Below, one piece after another: positions 52,758 to 62,286 of a DNA stretch of 64,000 bases. The translations under genes and the position numbers were made by a program. How positions within the stretch are numbered: the first letter of the stretch is position 1; each line of letters starts with the position of its first letter. The stretch is from positions 2,843,554-2,907,553 of the forward strand of contig NZ_MSCN01000001.1 of NCBI RefSeq assembly GCF_002954685.1, read 5' to 3'. Source of the stretch: Polaribacter porphyrae (GTDB taxonomy: Bacteria > Bacteroidota > Bacteroidia > Flavobacteriales > Flavobacteriaceae). A model generated the notes under the pieces. That model was not told the DNA's origin, ran no database searches, and saw only the letters and a program-made list of their open reading frames with translations.

Positions 52758-54677
52758 TTATGTTATAGGAATTCGTAAAGCTACTTTGGTTCCTTTTGGT
52801 TTTTTATCGTCATCAAATAAATCATCAAAAATTAAGCTAAATGGGTTTTGGAAGTCTTTTATAAAATTATTTAATCGTTCTTTAGTAAGTTCAATTCCAA
52901 TAGATTTTCTATTAATAACTTTATTAGATTTAATCTTTGCAGATGCTTTACGACCAATTCCATTATCTTCAATATCAATCTGGATAAAGCTAGAAGAGGG
53001 TTTAAAAACAGAAAGTTCAATTTTCTTATCTCCTTTTTTAGAAGATAAACCATGCCATAACGCATTTTCTAAAAAAGGTTGTAATACCAATGGAGGTACT
53101 TTTATATTCTTTAAATCAAGGCTTTCATCAACATTAATAGAGTACTTAATTTCATTAGAAAAACGAATATTTTCAATATTCATATATAAGTCCATAGTTT
53201 CTAATTCTTCTTCTAAAGAAACTTCTTTTAAAGTTGAAGATTCAAGGATTTTACGAACTAATTTTGAGAATTTATTTAAATAATGAACTGCATTTTTCTG
53301 CTCATTATTTATAATATAATGTTTAATAGAGTTTAATGCATTAAAGATAAAATGAGGGTTCATTTGTGTACGTAAAACATCTTGTTCTAATGTTAAAATT
53401 CGCTTCTGTTTCTCTAATAAACGTTGTCTGTACAAAAAGTATAAAATAGCAATTAACAGCAGAAATGAAACCACAATTATTATCCAAATATTTCTATTTT
53501 CTGTAAGCTGTAGTTGAGCTATTTTATTTTGTTTTGCTAAACTTTTAATTTGATTATTTTGTCGCTCGCTATCGTATTTAATGATTAAATCATTTACATA
53601 TTGAATATTTCTCTCATTAGAAACTTTATTATCAAACTCATCTGATAATTTATAATATTCATAGGCTTTTTTAAAATCTTTTTTATTTTGATATAATTCT
53701 GATAAGTGGCTATAGGCATAAGATAGAGAAGAAGCAAACTCGTATTTTTTTGCGATTTCGAGTCCTTTTTTTAAGTTTTTTTCTGCTTCTGTAAAATGCT
53801 TAAGTTTAGATTGCGCCCAACCTAAATTTAAAAAGTGATAAGATAAAAATTCTCGATTTCCAACCTTTATTACATCATTATAATTAGCATTTAAAAGTTT
53901 AATAGCTTCTTCTGGTTTATTTTGTTTTACGTAAATATTGGCAATACTACTGTTACAAATTATTTTACCATACGTATTATTAATTTTGTTGTTAATAGTA
54001 ATAGATTTTTGAAAATAACTTAAAGCTTCTTTAGTTTTACCTTGTGCATCTTTTGCATAACCAATATTTTGATAGTTAATAGCTAACCCTAATTCATTAT
54101 TGATACTTCTTTCAATCTCTTGCGATTTTTTAAAACGTTCAATAGCTAAATCGTATTGTTTTAAGAGAAGGTATATATTACCCATACTGTTTAAAGAAAC
54201 AGCTGTACTTCTTAATAAACCTAGACCAGGCTTTTCTACACTATCTGCTAAAGCTAAAGCTTCTTGATTGTAATCTAATGCTGTTCTATTAGCGTCTGTT
54301 TTTCTATAATCTACACCAAGCATGTTTAGAGCAAAAACTTCAAACTCAATACTTTTAGCTCTTTTTGCAGTTTCTAAAGCAAATTTATGAGTGGCAATAG
54401 CTTTTTGGTACATAGAATAGTTTCTATATTGAATACCAAGCAGGTTTTCTACATAAGCTTTGCCATCTAAATATTTTTTTTCTTCAAATCTTTTTGCTAA
54501 AATTTTAAGTTTAGAAGTATCTCTTCTAAAGGGTCTTAAATATGAATTTATGCCTTTGTAGTTTTTAGGTTTTGTTTTTAAAATACTGTCTATTTGGGTA
54601 TTAAAATCAGGTTTTTTCTTTTGAGCACTTGCTAAAAATGGCATAGAAAAGGCGAGTAAAAGAATAAAAAACCTCAT
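52758..54677 (-). CDS. TPR-containing sensor histidine kinase, LytS type (first of three)
   Basis: 639 residues. A signal peptide (ends FLASAQ) exports the sensory part: five or six TPR helical pairs from about 65 to 330 (YQKAIATHKFALETAKRAK, ALSYFQKSITINNKINNTYG). One membrane helix at about 398-418 (IWIIIVVSFLLLIAILYFLY) leads to a coiled coil and the kinase: QMNPHFIFNALNSIKHYII (His about 440) and DNGIGRKASAKI. It is the closest kinase to the response regulator (20 nt downstream of it), so it is the most likely cognate partner. Confidence 0.93.
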   Translation of the reverse strand: MRFFILLLAFSMPFLASAQKKKPDFNTQIDSILKTKPKNYKGINSYLRPFRRDTSKLKILAKRFEEKKYLDGKAYVENLLGIQYRNYSMYQKAIATHKFALETAKRAKSIEFEVFALNMLGVDYRKTDANRTALDYNQEALALADSVEKPGLGLLRSTAVSLNSMGNIYLLLKQYDLAIERFKKSQEIERSINNELGLAINYQNIGYAKDAQGKTKEALSYFQKSITINNKINNTYGKIICNSSIANIYVKQNKPEEAIKLLNANYNDVIKVGNREFLSYHFLNLGWAQSKLKHFTEAEKNLKKGLEIAKKYEFASSLSYAYSHLSELYQNKKDFKKAYEYYKLSDEFDNKVSNERNIQYVNDLIIKYDSERQNNQIKSLAKQNKIAQLQLTENRNIWIIIVVSFLLLIAILYFLYRQRLLEKQKRILTLEQDVLRTQMNPHFIFNALNSIKHYIINNEQKNAVHYLNKFSKLVRKILESSTLKEVSLEEELETMDLYMNIENIRFSNEIKYSINVDESLDLKNIKVPPLVLQPFLENALWHGLSSKKGDKKIELSVFKPSSSFIQIDIEDNGIGRKASAKIKSNKVINRKSIGIELTKERLNNFIKDFQNPFSLIFDDLFDDDKKPKGTKVALRIPIT

Positions 54678-54697
54678 TTTAATATGGTATTTTGTAA

Positions 54698-55432
54698 TTA
54701 TAATTTTTCTAAAAACTCTGACTTTCTTTGTCTTGAAACAGGAATTTTAGCATTATTTTCAAGTACTACATAGCCATCAGATTTTAAAAACTCTTTAATT
54801 TTATTTAGGTTAATGATATATGAATTGTGTATTCTAAAGAAATGATCTTTAGGCAATAACTCATTAATATCTTTTAACTTTTTTGTTACTACAATTTTCT
54901 TCTTGTCAGATAAATAAAGTGTAGAGTAATTACCATCAGATTCAACATAAAAAATATCTTTTGGCTCTAAAAAAACCAATTTACCATCAGTATTTATAGT
55001 AATTTTTTTATGATTTAGTTTATTATTAAATTTCAATAATATATCCTCAAATTTTTCTGTAGTAAAACCTTTTGCACTATGTTTTTTAATTTTAGCAATA
55101 GTATCTGCCAAATCATCAGTATCTATAGGTTTTAATAAATAATCTATAGCCTCTTTTTTTAGAGCTGTAATAGCATATTCGTTATAAGCTGTTGTAATAA
55201 CAACAGCAAAATCTTTATGTTCTAGTTTCTCTAAAAATTGAAAGCCATCCATAGTTGGCATTTCTATATCTAAAAAAAGACAATCTATTTTAGATGATTT
55301 TAAATAAGGAATGGCTTTTTCTGGTTCTGTAAATTTAGCAACTACTTCTAATTCATCTTCAAAATTAGATAATTCCCAAGTTAGCCCTTGAATGGCTTTT
55401 GGTTCATCATCTATAATTACAGCTTTAATCAT
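54698..55432 (-). CDS. LytTR family response regulator
   Basis: 244 residues. The receiver has the acidic pair DDEP near residue 8, the phospho-acceptor Asp55 in CLFLDIEMPTMDGFQF, Thr/Ser 80-81 and Lys101 in LLKPIDTDD. A C-terminal LytTR domain (about 140-244) has FYVESDGNYSTLYLSD, FRIHNSYIINLNKIKEF and IPVSRQRK. It is the single regulator for the three kinases encoded downstream. A TAATTTTG box precedes it by 19 nt. Confidence 0.95.
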   Translation of the reverse strand: MIKAVIIDDEPKAIQGLTWELSNFEDELEVVAKFTEPEKAIPYLKSSKIDCLFLDIEMPTMDGFQFLEKLEHKDFAVVITTAYNEYAITALKKEAIDYLLKPIDTDDLADTIAKIKKHSAKGFTTEKFEDILLKFNNKLNHKKITINTDGKLVFLEPKDIFYVESDGNYSTLYLSDKKKIVVTKKLKDINELLPKDHFFRIHNSYIINLNKIKEFLKSDGYVVLENNAKIPVSRQRKSEFLEKL

Positions 55433-55451
55433 AAGTTCTAGTCAATTTTAT

Positions 55452-55459
55452 CAAAATTA
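55452..55459 (-). promoter_or_regulatory. -7 box of the response-regulator/kinase operon (TAATTTTG)
   Basis: Perfect TAnnTTTG on the minus strand 19 nt upstream of the response-regulator ATG. No convincing -33 element. Confidence 0.45.
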
Positions 55460-55665
55460 ACATATAATTTCTAATTGATTGATTTTGTTGTGCAAATTGA
55501 TGGTTTTTTAAGAAAAATGGCAAAGATTACTACATAATTGGTAAACAGCAACAATAAAAATTAGCCAAACTGATTGTACAATAAACTACACCAACTATAC
55601 ACTCTTTGTTTTTTTGATGTCTTTTTTCTCAAATATTTGTGATTGAAGAACCCAAAAAAAATATT

Positions 55666-57036
55666 ATGAAGCTAGTAAAACCTTTTTTATTGTGTGTATG
55701 CCTTATAGGTTTAAGTAACTCAACCAATGCTCAATTTTGGAAAAAACTAAAAAAGAAACTAGAAAAGAAAGTAGAGCAAAAAGTCGAAGAAAAAATAGAT
55801 AAAGAAACTGACAAAGTAATTGATAGTACTTTGAATGGTAAAAAGAAAAAAGTAAAAAAAGACAATCGATTAAAATCTTATGGTTCAGCATCTATAAGTC
55901 ATTCTGCTCTTTATGGTATGTTTAGTGTTAATGATTTAGGGCAAACAGGTGTTGAAAAACAAGGCGATAAAGTATCTATAACTGGTTTTTGGAGAACTTC
56001 TGATGCTGATGTTTTTGATGGTTATATTTTAAAAATAAAAAATGTTGATGACATAAATGCACTTCAAAACAAAACCTTTAAAATTCCTGAAGAAGCCACT
56101 TTAAAACTTTCTTACAATGCTTTAGTAAAAGGCAAATATGAATATAGAAGAGGGCAAGTTCATGCTCCACAAGATATTCAAGTAAAAAGCGGAACAGCCA
56201 CAGTAACTTTTAATAAAGACCAAAATGTTTCTGTAAATTTTTCTGCCAATGTAAAATTAAGCGATTACAATAAAAGCGAATTAGCAGAAAATGATACACC
56301 TGCTACCATAAATGGAATGATTACTACAACATCTCCAAAATATACTATTACCAAAGAATTTAAACAAATAGAGAGGAAAGAACAGAATAATGATTTAACA
56401 GAAGCAGATAAAACATATATAAAAAGTAAACTCTCCCCAACTATAAATATTCCTAGCTCATTTACTTTTAATAAAAGTATTGAGCTAGAATTTACAGACA
56501 ATAGAGGAGAAACTTTTCCAATGGAGTTTTTACTAGGTAAATATCCAGATATATATGGTATTTCAGTTGCATCAAAAGAAATGGGAGCAGAAGGTAAGGT
56601 TGTAATGGTAATGACACCAAAATCTTCTACAGCTTTTATGGATGTTGCTGGCATGAAAATGAAAAGATCTTCTTCATTAGAACAAATGGGGAGTCAGTTT
56701 AATATGACAGATAAATTACCACAAGATGGAGATTTTGACTACAAGAAAACAGGAAATACTAAAAATATTTTAGGTTACATATGCCATGAATATAGAGTAG
56801 ACTACAACTACTCAAACTCAAAAGGGAACTCTATTTTTTGGGTTTCTAAAGATTTCCCTATTCAAAATAAACAACTCCCAATGTTGGGTATGAAAATGAA
56901 CAACCCCTATTTTTCTGGTTTTGTTTTAGAACTAAATTCTACACATCAAGGTGAAAACTATACAATAAAAGTAACCAAAGTTTCTGATAAGAGCATGACC
57001 ATAAATACATCAGAATACAGAAAAATGGGATTTTAA
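55666..57036 (+). CDS. secreted DUF4412-type protein with charged coil
   Basis: 456 residues from ATG at 55666, the start of a clean signal peptide (MKLVKPFLLCVCLIGLSNST...AQ); a GTG at 55639 is less likely. The mature N-terminus is a run of Lys/Glu heptads (WKKLKKKLEKKVEQKVEEKI), followed by a beta-rich region and a DUF4412 segment near the C-terminus (GYICHEYRVDYNYSNSKGNS, FWVSKDFPI). DUF4412 occurs in secreted Bacteroidota proteins of unknown role. It ends 10 nt before the LRR adhesin gene, so the two are co-transcribed. Confidence 0.8.
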   Translation: MKLVKPFLLCVCLIGLSNSTNAQFWKKLKKKLEKKVEQKVEEKIDKETDKVIDSTLNGKKKKVKKDNRLKSYGSASISHSALYGMFSVNDLGQTGVEKQGDKVSITGFWRTSDADVFDGYILKIKNVDDINALQNKTFKIPEEATLKLSYNALVKGKYEYRRGQVHAPQDIQVKSGTATVTFNKDQNVSVNFSANVKLSDYNKSELAENDTPATINGMITTTSPKYTITKEFKQIERKEQNNDLTEADKTYIKSKLSPTINIPSSFTFNKSIELEFTDNRGETFPMEFLLGKYPDIYGISVASKEMGAEGKVVMVMTPKSSTAFMDVAGMKMKRSSSLEQMGSQFNMTDKLPQDGDFDYKKTGNTKNILGYICHEYRVDYNYSNSKGNSIFWVSKDFPIQNKQLPMLGMKMNNPYFSGFVLELNSTHQGENYTIKVTKVSDKSMTINTSEYRKMGF

Positions 57037-57046
57037 AAAAAATACT

Positions 57047-59749
57047 ATGAAAACAAAATTACTACTATTATTCGCTTTTATAATTTCTGTGGGGAATATA
57101 AAAGCACAAAATTTTACTGTCAATAACATTACTTATACTATTACAGATACTGAAAATTTAGAAGTAGAGGTAGCTGCAAATAATTGTTTTTCTGGAGATT
57201 TAACTCTTTCTGAAAAAATAATTAATCCAAATGATAATTTAGAATATACGCTCACCAAACTTGCCAAATCTGCTTTTTTAAGATGTTCAAGTTTAACTTC
57301 AATTGTTATGCCAAATACAATTGTTTCTATAGAAGAAAGTGCTTTTACAGATTGTTCAAATTTAGCAATGGTTACCCTTTCTAACACTTTACAAGATATA
57401 GGTGTTCTAGCTTTTTCAGAGACAAAAATTGAAACTTTAAATTTACCAAATACTCTAAACAATATTGGAAGCCTTGCATTTAAAGAAGCTACTAATTTAA
57501 AAAGGATTGTAATACCAAATTCTGTAACTAGTATAGGCAATAATACATTTCAATATTGTTCATCTCTTACAAATATTACTTTACCAAATGGTATAATAAG
57601 AACAGGTAGTAATACGTTTGAAGGTACTGCTATAAAAAATATAGTACTTCCAGAATCTTTAACAAGAATTGACAATTATGCTTTTTTAGGTTGTTCAGAA
57701 TTAACATCTATTGTATTGCCAGAATCAGTAAGTTCTATTGGAGTAAGTTCTTTTGAAAACTGTACAAAACTAGCAAGTATTAACATTCCAACAAAAGTTA
57801 CTTTTTTAACTACTGGAGTGTTTAGAAATACAGGTTTTACCAGTTTTACTATTCCAGAACATATAACTACCATTAACTCTGGAGTCTTACAAAATTGTAA
57901 AAATTTAACTAGTTTTACGTTTCCAGATCATCTATCTGTAGTCCCTCAAACTTTTTTAAAAGGTTGTTCTAATTTAAGAAGTGTTACTATTCCAGATCAT
58001 TATACAGCTATTACAAATGGGGCTTTTGAAGCATGTACAAGTTTACAAAGCATACAGCTACCAAGCTCTTTAACAAGCATTGGAAGTAGTACATTTAGAT
58101 ATTGTAGCAGTTTAAAAGATGTAAATATTCCAGATGGAGTTACTCGAATTCCATCATTTTTATTTGGTAGCTGTACATCATTAGAAGACATTGTATTACC
58201 AGACAACATAACATCAATAAACAATAATGCTTTTGATGGTTGTACAAATCTTAAAAGAATTTCTTTCCCTGAAAATTTGGTAACATTTCAAGGTCAAGTT
58301 TTTAGAAACTGCACTAGTTTAAGAACTATTTCATTACCATTAAATGTAGCAAATTTTAGCAATTCTGTATTTGAAGGTTGTACAAATTTGAGAAATGTTC
58401 ATTTAGAAGGAAACATTACAAACTTGGGTAATTTTACATTTAAAGGTTGTGAAAATTTGGAAAGTGTTTCTGTAAAATGGGCAAATCCATTGAGTGTAAA
58501 TGCAAATATTTTTGAAGACGTAGAAATTGATAAAGTAGCGTTAAATGTTCCAAATAATACTACCTCTTTGTATAGTGCTGCTCCAGTTTGGATGGATTTT
58601 GAAACAATAACAGAAGATACTTTTGTGCCAAATGATAATTTAGTGATAAATGGTAGTGCAGAAATTACACCAATTTTAGACAATGGTTGGACACAAGTTT
58701 CAGGAAACTGGACAGGTTTGAGTACTACAACTGCACAAGATGGAGATGCTATCTTTTTTGCAGGTGCAAATGCATCAGCAGAATTATATCAAGACATAGA
58801 TGTATCTTCTTTTAGTGGAAATATAGATTCAGGGATTCAAAAATTTTATTTTAGTGTTCATCTAAAATCATTTAATAGCTCTCCTTTTGATAAATCTCAA
58901 GCAGTTGTAGAGTATAGAGATAATCAGGACAATGTTTTAGTTACTTATGATACAGGACGTTCTGAAAATACAACTTGGTTTCAGTTTGAAGATACCAGAG
59001 TTGCACCTGTTGGAACAAGAAAAATAAGAATAAAATTATTTTCGATACGAGTTAATGGTTCAAATAATGATGGTTATATAGATAATGTAATTTTTAGAAA
59101 TGAAGGTTTAGATGTTGTTGATATACCAGATGCAAATTTTGAACAACATTTAATAGATGAAGGGATAGATACTGACAATACACTAAATGGACAAGTGTTT
59201 AGAAAAGATATTATAGATGAACCAATTTTAGACATTAGAAGTAAAAATATTAGTGATTTAACAGGTATTGAAGCATTTTTATCATTAAAAACATTAAATG
59301 CTACCAACAATTCTATTTCAGAAATAAATTTAGAGAACAACACAGTTTTAGAATCATTACTTATCAGTCAAAATACGTTAACAACAGTAGATATTTCTAA
59401 AAACATCAATTTAAAAAGTATCAATCTTGGAGATAATCAAATTACAAGTTTAAATTTTAGTAAAAATATAAATCTAGAATCTATAAATTTTAGGAACAAT
59501 ACAATCTCCACTATTGATTTCAGAACAAATATTAAATTAAAGGAACTATATATAGATAATAGTGAACTCCAAAGTTTAGATGTTTCTATGTTGCCAGACT
59601 TGGAAATATTATGGTGTTTTGACAATCAAATCTCTGAAATAGATGTTTCTAATAATGCTAAACTCACATCATTAGATTGTAGTCATAATCAAATAACAGT
59701 TTTAAATGTAGATAACAATATTGCTTTACAACAGTTGCTTTGCAGTTGA
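57047..59749 (+). CDS. N-terminal 900 residues of the LRR surface protein
   Basis: Signal peptide (ends IKAQ), then BspA-type leucine-rich repeats from about residue 60 to 500 (LTSIVMPNTIVSIEESAF, SLTNITLPNGI and many more, spaced about 23 residues). A jelly-roll-like carbohydrate-binding domain lies at about 525-690 (VINGSAEITPILDNGWTQVS, YFSVHLKS). The first IPDANFE module and internalin-like repeats follow until the TGA. If translated alone, this product has signal and repeats but no C-terminal sorting domain, so it would be released to the periplasm rather than exported by T9SS. Confidence 0.85.
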   Translation: MKTKLLLLFAFIISVGNIKAQNFTVNNITYTITDTENLEVEVAANNCFSGDLTLSEKIINPNDNLEYTLTKLAKSAFLRCSSLTSIVMPNTIVSIEESAFTDCSNLAMVTLSNTLQDIGVLAFSETKIETLNLPNTLNNIGSLAFKEATNLKRIVIPNSVTSIGNNTFQYCSSLTNITLPNGIIRTGSNTFEGTAIKNIVLPESLTRIDNYAFLGCSELTSIVLPESVSSIGVSSFENCTKLASINIPTKVTFLTTGVFRNTGFTSFTIPEHITTINSGVLQNCKNLTSFTFPDHLSVVPQTFLKGCSNLRSVTIPDHYTAITNGAFEACTSLQSIQLPSSLTSIGSSTFRYCSSLKDVNIPDGVTRIPSFLFGSCTSLEDIVLPDNITSINNNAFDGCTNLKRISFPENLVTFQGQVFRNCTSLRTISLPLNVANFSNSVFEGCTNLRNVHLEGNITNLGNFTFKGCENLESVSVKWANPLSVNANIFEDVEIDKVALNVPNNTTSLYSAAPVWMDFETITEDTFVPNDNLVINGSAEITPILDNGWTQVSGNWTGLSTTTAQDGDAIFFAGANASAELYQDIDVSSFSGNIDSGIQKFYFSVHLKSFNSSPFDKSQAVVEYRDNQDNVLVTYDTGRSENTTWFQFEDTRVAPVGTRKIRIKLFSIRVNGSNNDGYIDNVIFRNEGLDVVDIPDANFEQHLIDEGIDTDNTLNGQVFRKDIIDEPILDIRSKNISDLTGIEAFLSLKTLNATNNSISEINLENNTVLESLLISQNTLTTVDISKNINLKSINLGDNQITSLNFSKNINLESINFRNNTISTIDFRTNIKLKELYIDNSELQSLDVSMLPDLEILWCFDNQISEIDVSNNAKLTSLDCSHNQITVLNVDNNIALQQLLCS

Positions 59750-61400
59750 AATCAATTAACAGCACTTAATGTTGATAAAAACACTGCATTAACAACTTTA
59801 GTTTGTGAACAAAACTCGATTACCAATTTAGATTTATCCAAAAATGAAGTATTATCTAGAATAGTATGTAATGATAATGCTTTAATTGTATTAGATGTTA
59901 AAAATGGAAACAATATCAATATCCGAAATTCAGATTTTTCAGCATTTGCAAATCCAAATTTAACTTGTATTCAAGTTGATAACGAAACGTATAGTAATAA
60001 TAATTGGGGACAAAGAGACATGCAATCTGAATTTAAAACAAGTTGTCCTGATTTAGTGGTTATTCCTGATGCCAATTTCGAAGCTCATTTAGAGTCTTTA
60101 AATCTAGGAAATGGAATAGTTGGAGATACTTATGTAGATCGAAAATTACTAGAAGTGGCAACTTCATTAAATATTGATTCAAAAAACATAACAAATACTT
60201 CTGGTTTAGAGTATTTTACAAGTTTAACTTTTTTAAGTATTACAGACAATGGATTAAGTGATATTGATCTGAGTAAAAATGAGTTATTAGAAACTTTAAT
60301 TGTAGATTTTAATCAATTTACAACTATAAACCTTTCAAAAAACACAAAACTTAAAACCTTTGAAGCTAGAAATAACAAGCTAGCAAGTTTGGATATAAGT
60401 TTACTTGTAGATTTAGAAAGATTGGAATTAGAAGACAATCAATTAACAGAATTGAATACTAATTCAAATACAAAATTAGCAGTAATAGATGTAAAAGATA
60501 ACCAAATAAAAGAATTGGATTTTAGCAATCAACCCCAATTATTAATTTTTGAAGGAAATAATAACGCTCTACAATCATTAGATATTAAAAACACTGCAAA
60601 CCCAATAATATCAACATTAAATACAACGAACAATCCTAATTTAACGTGTATAGAAGTATTGAATGTAGCTTACTTTACATCCAAATCATTTTCTATAGAT
60701 GCTCAAACCAATTTTTATGTTGATTGTCCAGAAACTACAGCAATTCCAGATGCCAATTTCGAGGCGTATTTAGAGTCTATAAATCTTGGAAATGGAGTTG
60801 CAGATGATGGTTTGGTATTAACAAACAAAATAGAAACGCTTACAGAACTAAATATAGAATCTAAAAACATAGCTGATATTACAGGAATTCAAGATTTTGC
60901 AGCACTAGTAGAACTGAATGCAAAAAATAATACAATCTCACAAATAGATTTAAGTAAGAATACAGATTTAGAAATTTTGTTTATCGCAAATAATCAACTA
61001 TCAAATCTAAATTTAGGAAATAATTTAAAATTGAAAAATATAGATGCAGGAGAAAATAATTTGAGCTTCATTAATGTAAGTGAGTTAAAAGATTTAGAAA
61101 CATTATCTCTCTATAAAAATCAGTTGACTGATATCAATTTACAATCGAATAAAAAATTACAAGCATTTATTGCCAATGATAATCAATTGAAATATTTAGA
61201 TGTCAGAGAAAATACTGCGCTTTTTTGGTTTGATGCTGATGATAATTTATTGGAAGATTTAATGCTAAAAAATGGAAATAACACCAAAATTACTCAATTT
61301 AGTATAGCAGGAAATCCAAATTTAGAATGTGTAGAAGTTGATGATGTAAACTTTAGTAATACCAATTGGACACAAAAGGATGCATCAGCTATATATAATT
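59123..61400 (+). repeat. three tandem IPDANFE-LRR modules
   Basis: Modules begin at about 59123 (IPDANFEQHL), 60062 (IPDANFEAHL) and 60743 (IPDANFEAYL). Each has a short helix-forming start, then LNIxSKNI...G and six to nine internalin-like repeats with the N-x-L pattern, and ends with NPNLTCIQV-like capping. Module 2 and 3 are most alike (LESLNLGNG / LESINLGNG). The TGA lies in module 1. Confidence 0.75.
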
Positions 61401-62059
61401 TAGATTGTGCTCCTGCAAATGATGATTGTGCTAAAGCAATTCCTTTAATTTATAACCAACCCACTTCAGGAGATGTAAATAGTGGATCTGCAAACAATAC
61501 ACCATTTTGTGCAGTAGGTAATGTAATTGCAGATGTTTGGTATACAGTTGTTGTACCAGAAACAGGCGAGTTTAGTATAGAAGGTACAACTCCAATTGGC
61601 AATTTAAAATTTGCAGTCTATTCATCTTGTCAAGCAAATGCTCCACTAACTTGTGGTAGCAGTATTTCTTTAAAGAACCTTTTAGTAGGCGAAACATTTT
61701 ATCTTAAAATTTGGGTAGAAGAGGCATCAGGAAAGAGCACACAAAATCTAAATTCAGGAATTTTTACAATAAAAGCAAGTGAAAGCAGTGTGTTATCTGT
61801 ACAAAATACAACTATTTTAGAACCAAAATTAAAACTTTTCCCCAACCCAACATCATCTCATGTAAACATTATTACCCTTAATAATGATGTAATAAATTCT
61901 GTAGAAGTTTATAATCTTTTAGGTAAAAAAGTATTATCAGAAAAAGTGAAAAATACCACAAAAACTACATTAAGCACTACTCAAATGTCACAAGGTATAT
62001 ATATCTTAAAAGTAAAAATTGAAGATAAAATTGTCTCAAAAAAATTGATTATCAAATAA
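60020..62059 (+). CDS. C-terminal part of the split LRR surface protein, with T9SS sorting domain
   Basis: 679 residues from the first ATG after the TGA; no promoter or signal peptide is visible, so it is probably not an independent gene. Contents: modules 2 and 3 of IPDANFE-LRR, a CAPANDDCAKAIPLIYNQP domain (about 470-590) often found before sorting domains, and the type A sorting domain LFPNPTSSHVNIIT...GIYILKVKIEDKI with a basic end KKLIIK. A strong terminator follows. Residues upstream of this ATG back to the TGA are equally repeat-like. Confidence 0.7.
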   Translation: MQSEFKTSCPDLVVIPDANFEAHLESLNLGNGIVGDTYVDRKLLEVATSLNIDSKNITNTSGLEYFTSLTFLSITDNGLSDIDLSKNELLETLIVDFNQFTTINLSKNTKLKTFEARNNKLASLDISLLVDLERLELEDNQLTELNTNSNTKLAVIDVKDNQIKELDFSNQPQLLIFEGNNNALQSLDIKNTANPIISTLNTTNNPNLTCIEVLNVAYFTSKSFSIDAQTNFYVDCPETTAIPDANFEAYLESINLGNGVADDGLVLTNKIETLTELNIESKNIADITGIQDFAALVELNAKNNTISQIDLSKNTDLEILFIANNQLSNLNLGNNLKLKNIDAGENNLSFINVSELKDLETLSLYKNQLTDINLQSNKKLQAFIANDNQLKYLDVRENTALFWFDADDNLLEDLMLKNGNNTKITQFSIAGNPNLECVEVDDVNFSNTNWTQKDASAIYNLDCAPANDDCAKAIPLIYNQPTSGDVNSGSANNTPFCAVGNVIADVWYTVVVPETGEFSIEGTTPIGNLKFAVYSSCQANAPLTCGSSISLKNLLVGETFYLKIWVEEASGKSTQNLNSGIFTIKASESSVLSVQNTTILEPKLKLFPNPTSSHVNIITLNNDVINSVEVYNLLGKKVLSEKVKNTTKTTLSTTQMSQGIYILKVKIEDKIVSKKLIIK

Positions 62060-62082
62060 GCTTTTTAGGATAAACTAATATT

Positions 62083-62119
62083 TAAGTACAGCTGTTTTTA
62101 TAAAAAACAGCTGTACTTA
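62083..62119 (+). terminator. terminator after the LRR surface protein gene
   Basis: A perfect 17-bp stem (62083-62099 with 62103-62119, 3-nt loop) whose inner part is T/A rich, followed by TTTAG. The symmetrical arms make it likely to work in both directions. Confidence 0.75.
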
Positions 62120-62286
62120 TTTAGAAATATTACTAAAAAAACCAAATACACAAAAATGATTACCATCCATACAAACCTGTATCATTAAACCTTCCTTTTA
62201 TTCAATATTTGTAAAAAGAACTAGTCTATCTTCTTTAGAAAGATAAAAGTTCAAGAAAACTATTAATAAAAAAAATAAAAAAAGAA

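Larger units (their letters stand above)
57047..62059 (+). pseudogene. giant LRR surface protein gene split by an in-frame TGA
   Basis: If the TGA at 59747-59749 were a sense codon, the frame would run unbroken for 1670 residues. The first 900 residues and the 90 codons between the TGA and the next ATG are homogenous leucine-rich repeat sequence, and the break falls in the middle of a repeat (LLCS, stop, NQLTALNV), where sister repeats have CSHNQIT. The frame does not shift, so this is a single substitution. It may be a real nonsense mutation or a sequencing error; other genes in the window end in TGA, so code reassignment is unlikely. Confidence 0.8.

Noticed and set aside
57133-57540. A 135-codon minus-strand open frame inside the LRR gene, and similar antisense frames at 58399-58683, 62868-63245 and 63423-63812
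   Set aside because: Mirror frames of repeated coding sequence; low-complexity translation, no promoter or start context.
59747-59749. Selenocysteine or reassigned TGA in the LRR protein
   Set aside because: No selenium-dependent enzyme context, the position is a structural repeat residue, and TGA acts as a normal stop in other genes of the window (for example at 3439-3441).
57047-61400. CRISPR-like repetition in the LRR and IPDANFE regions
   Set aside because: The repetition is at protein level with varied DNA, in one long frame, without uniform direct repeats or spacers.
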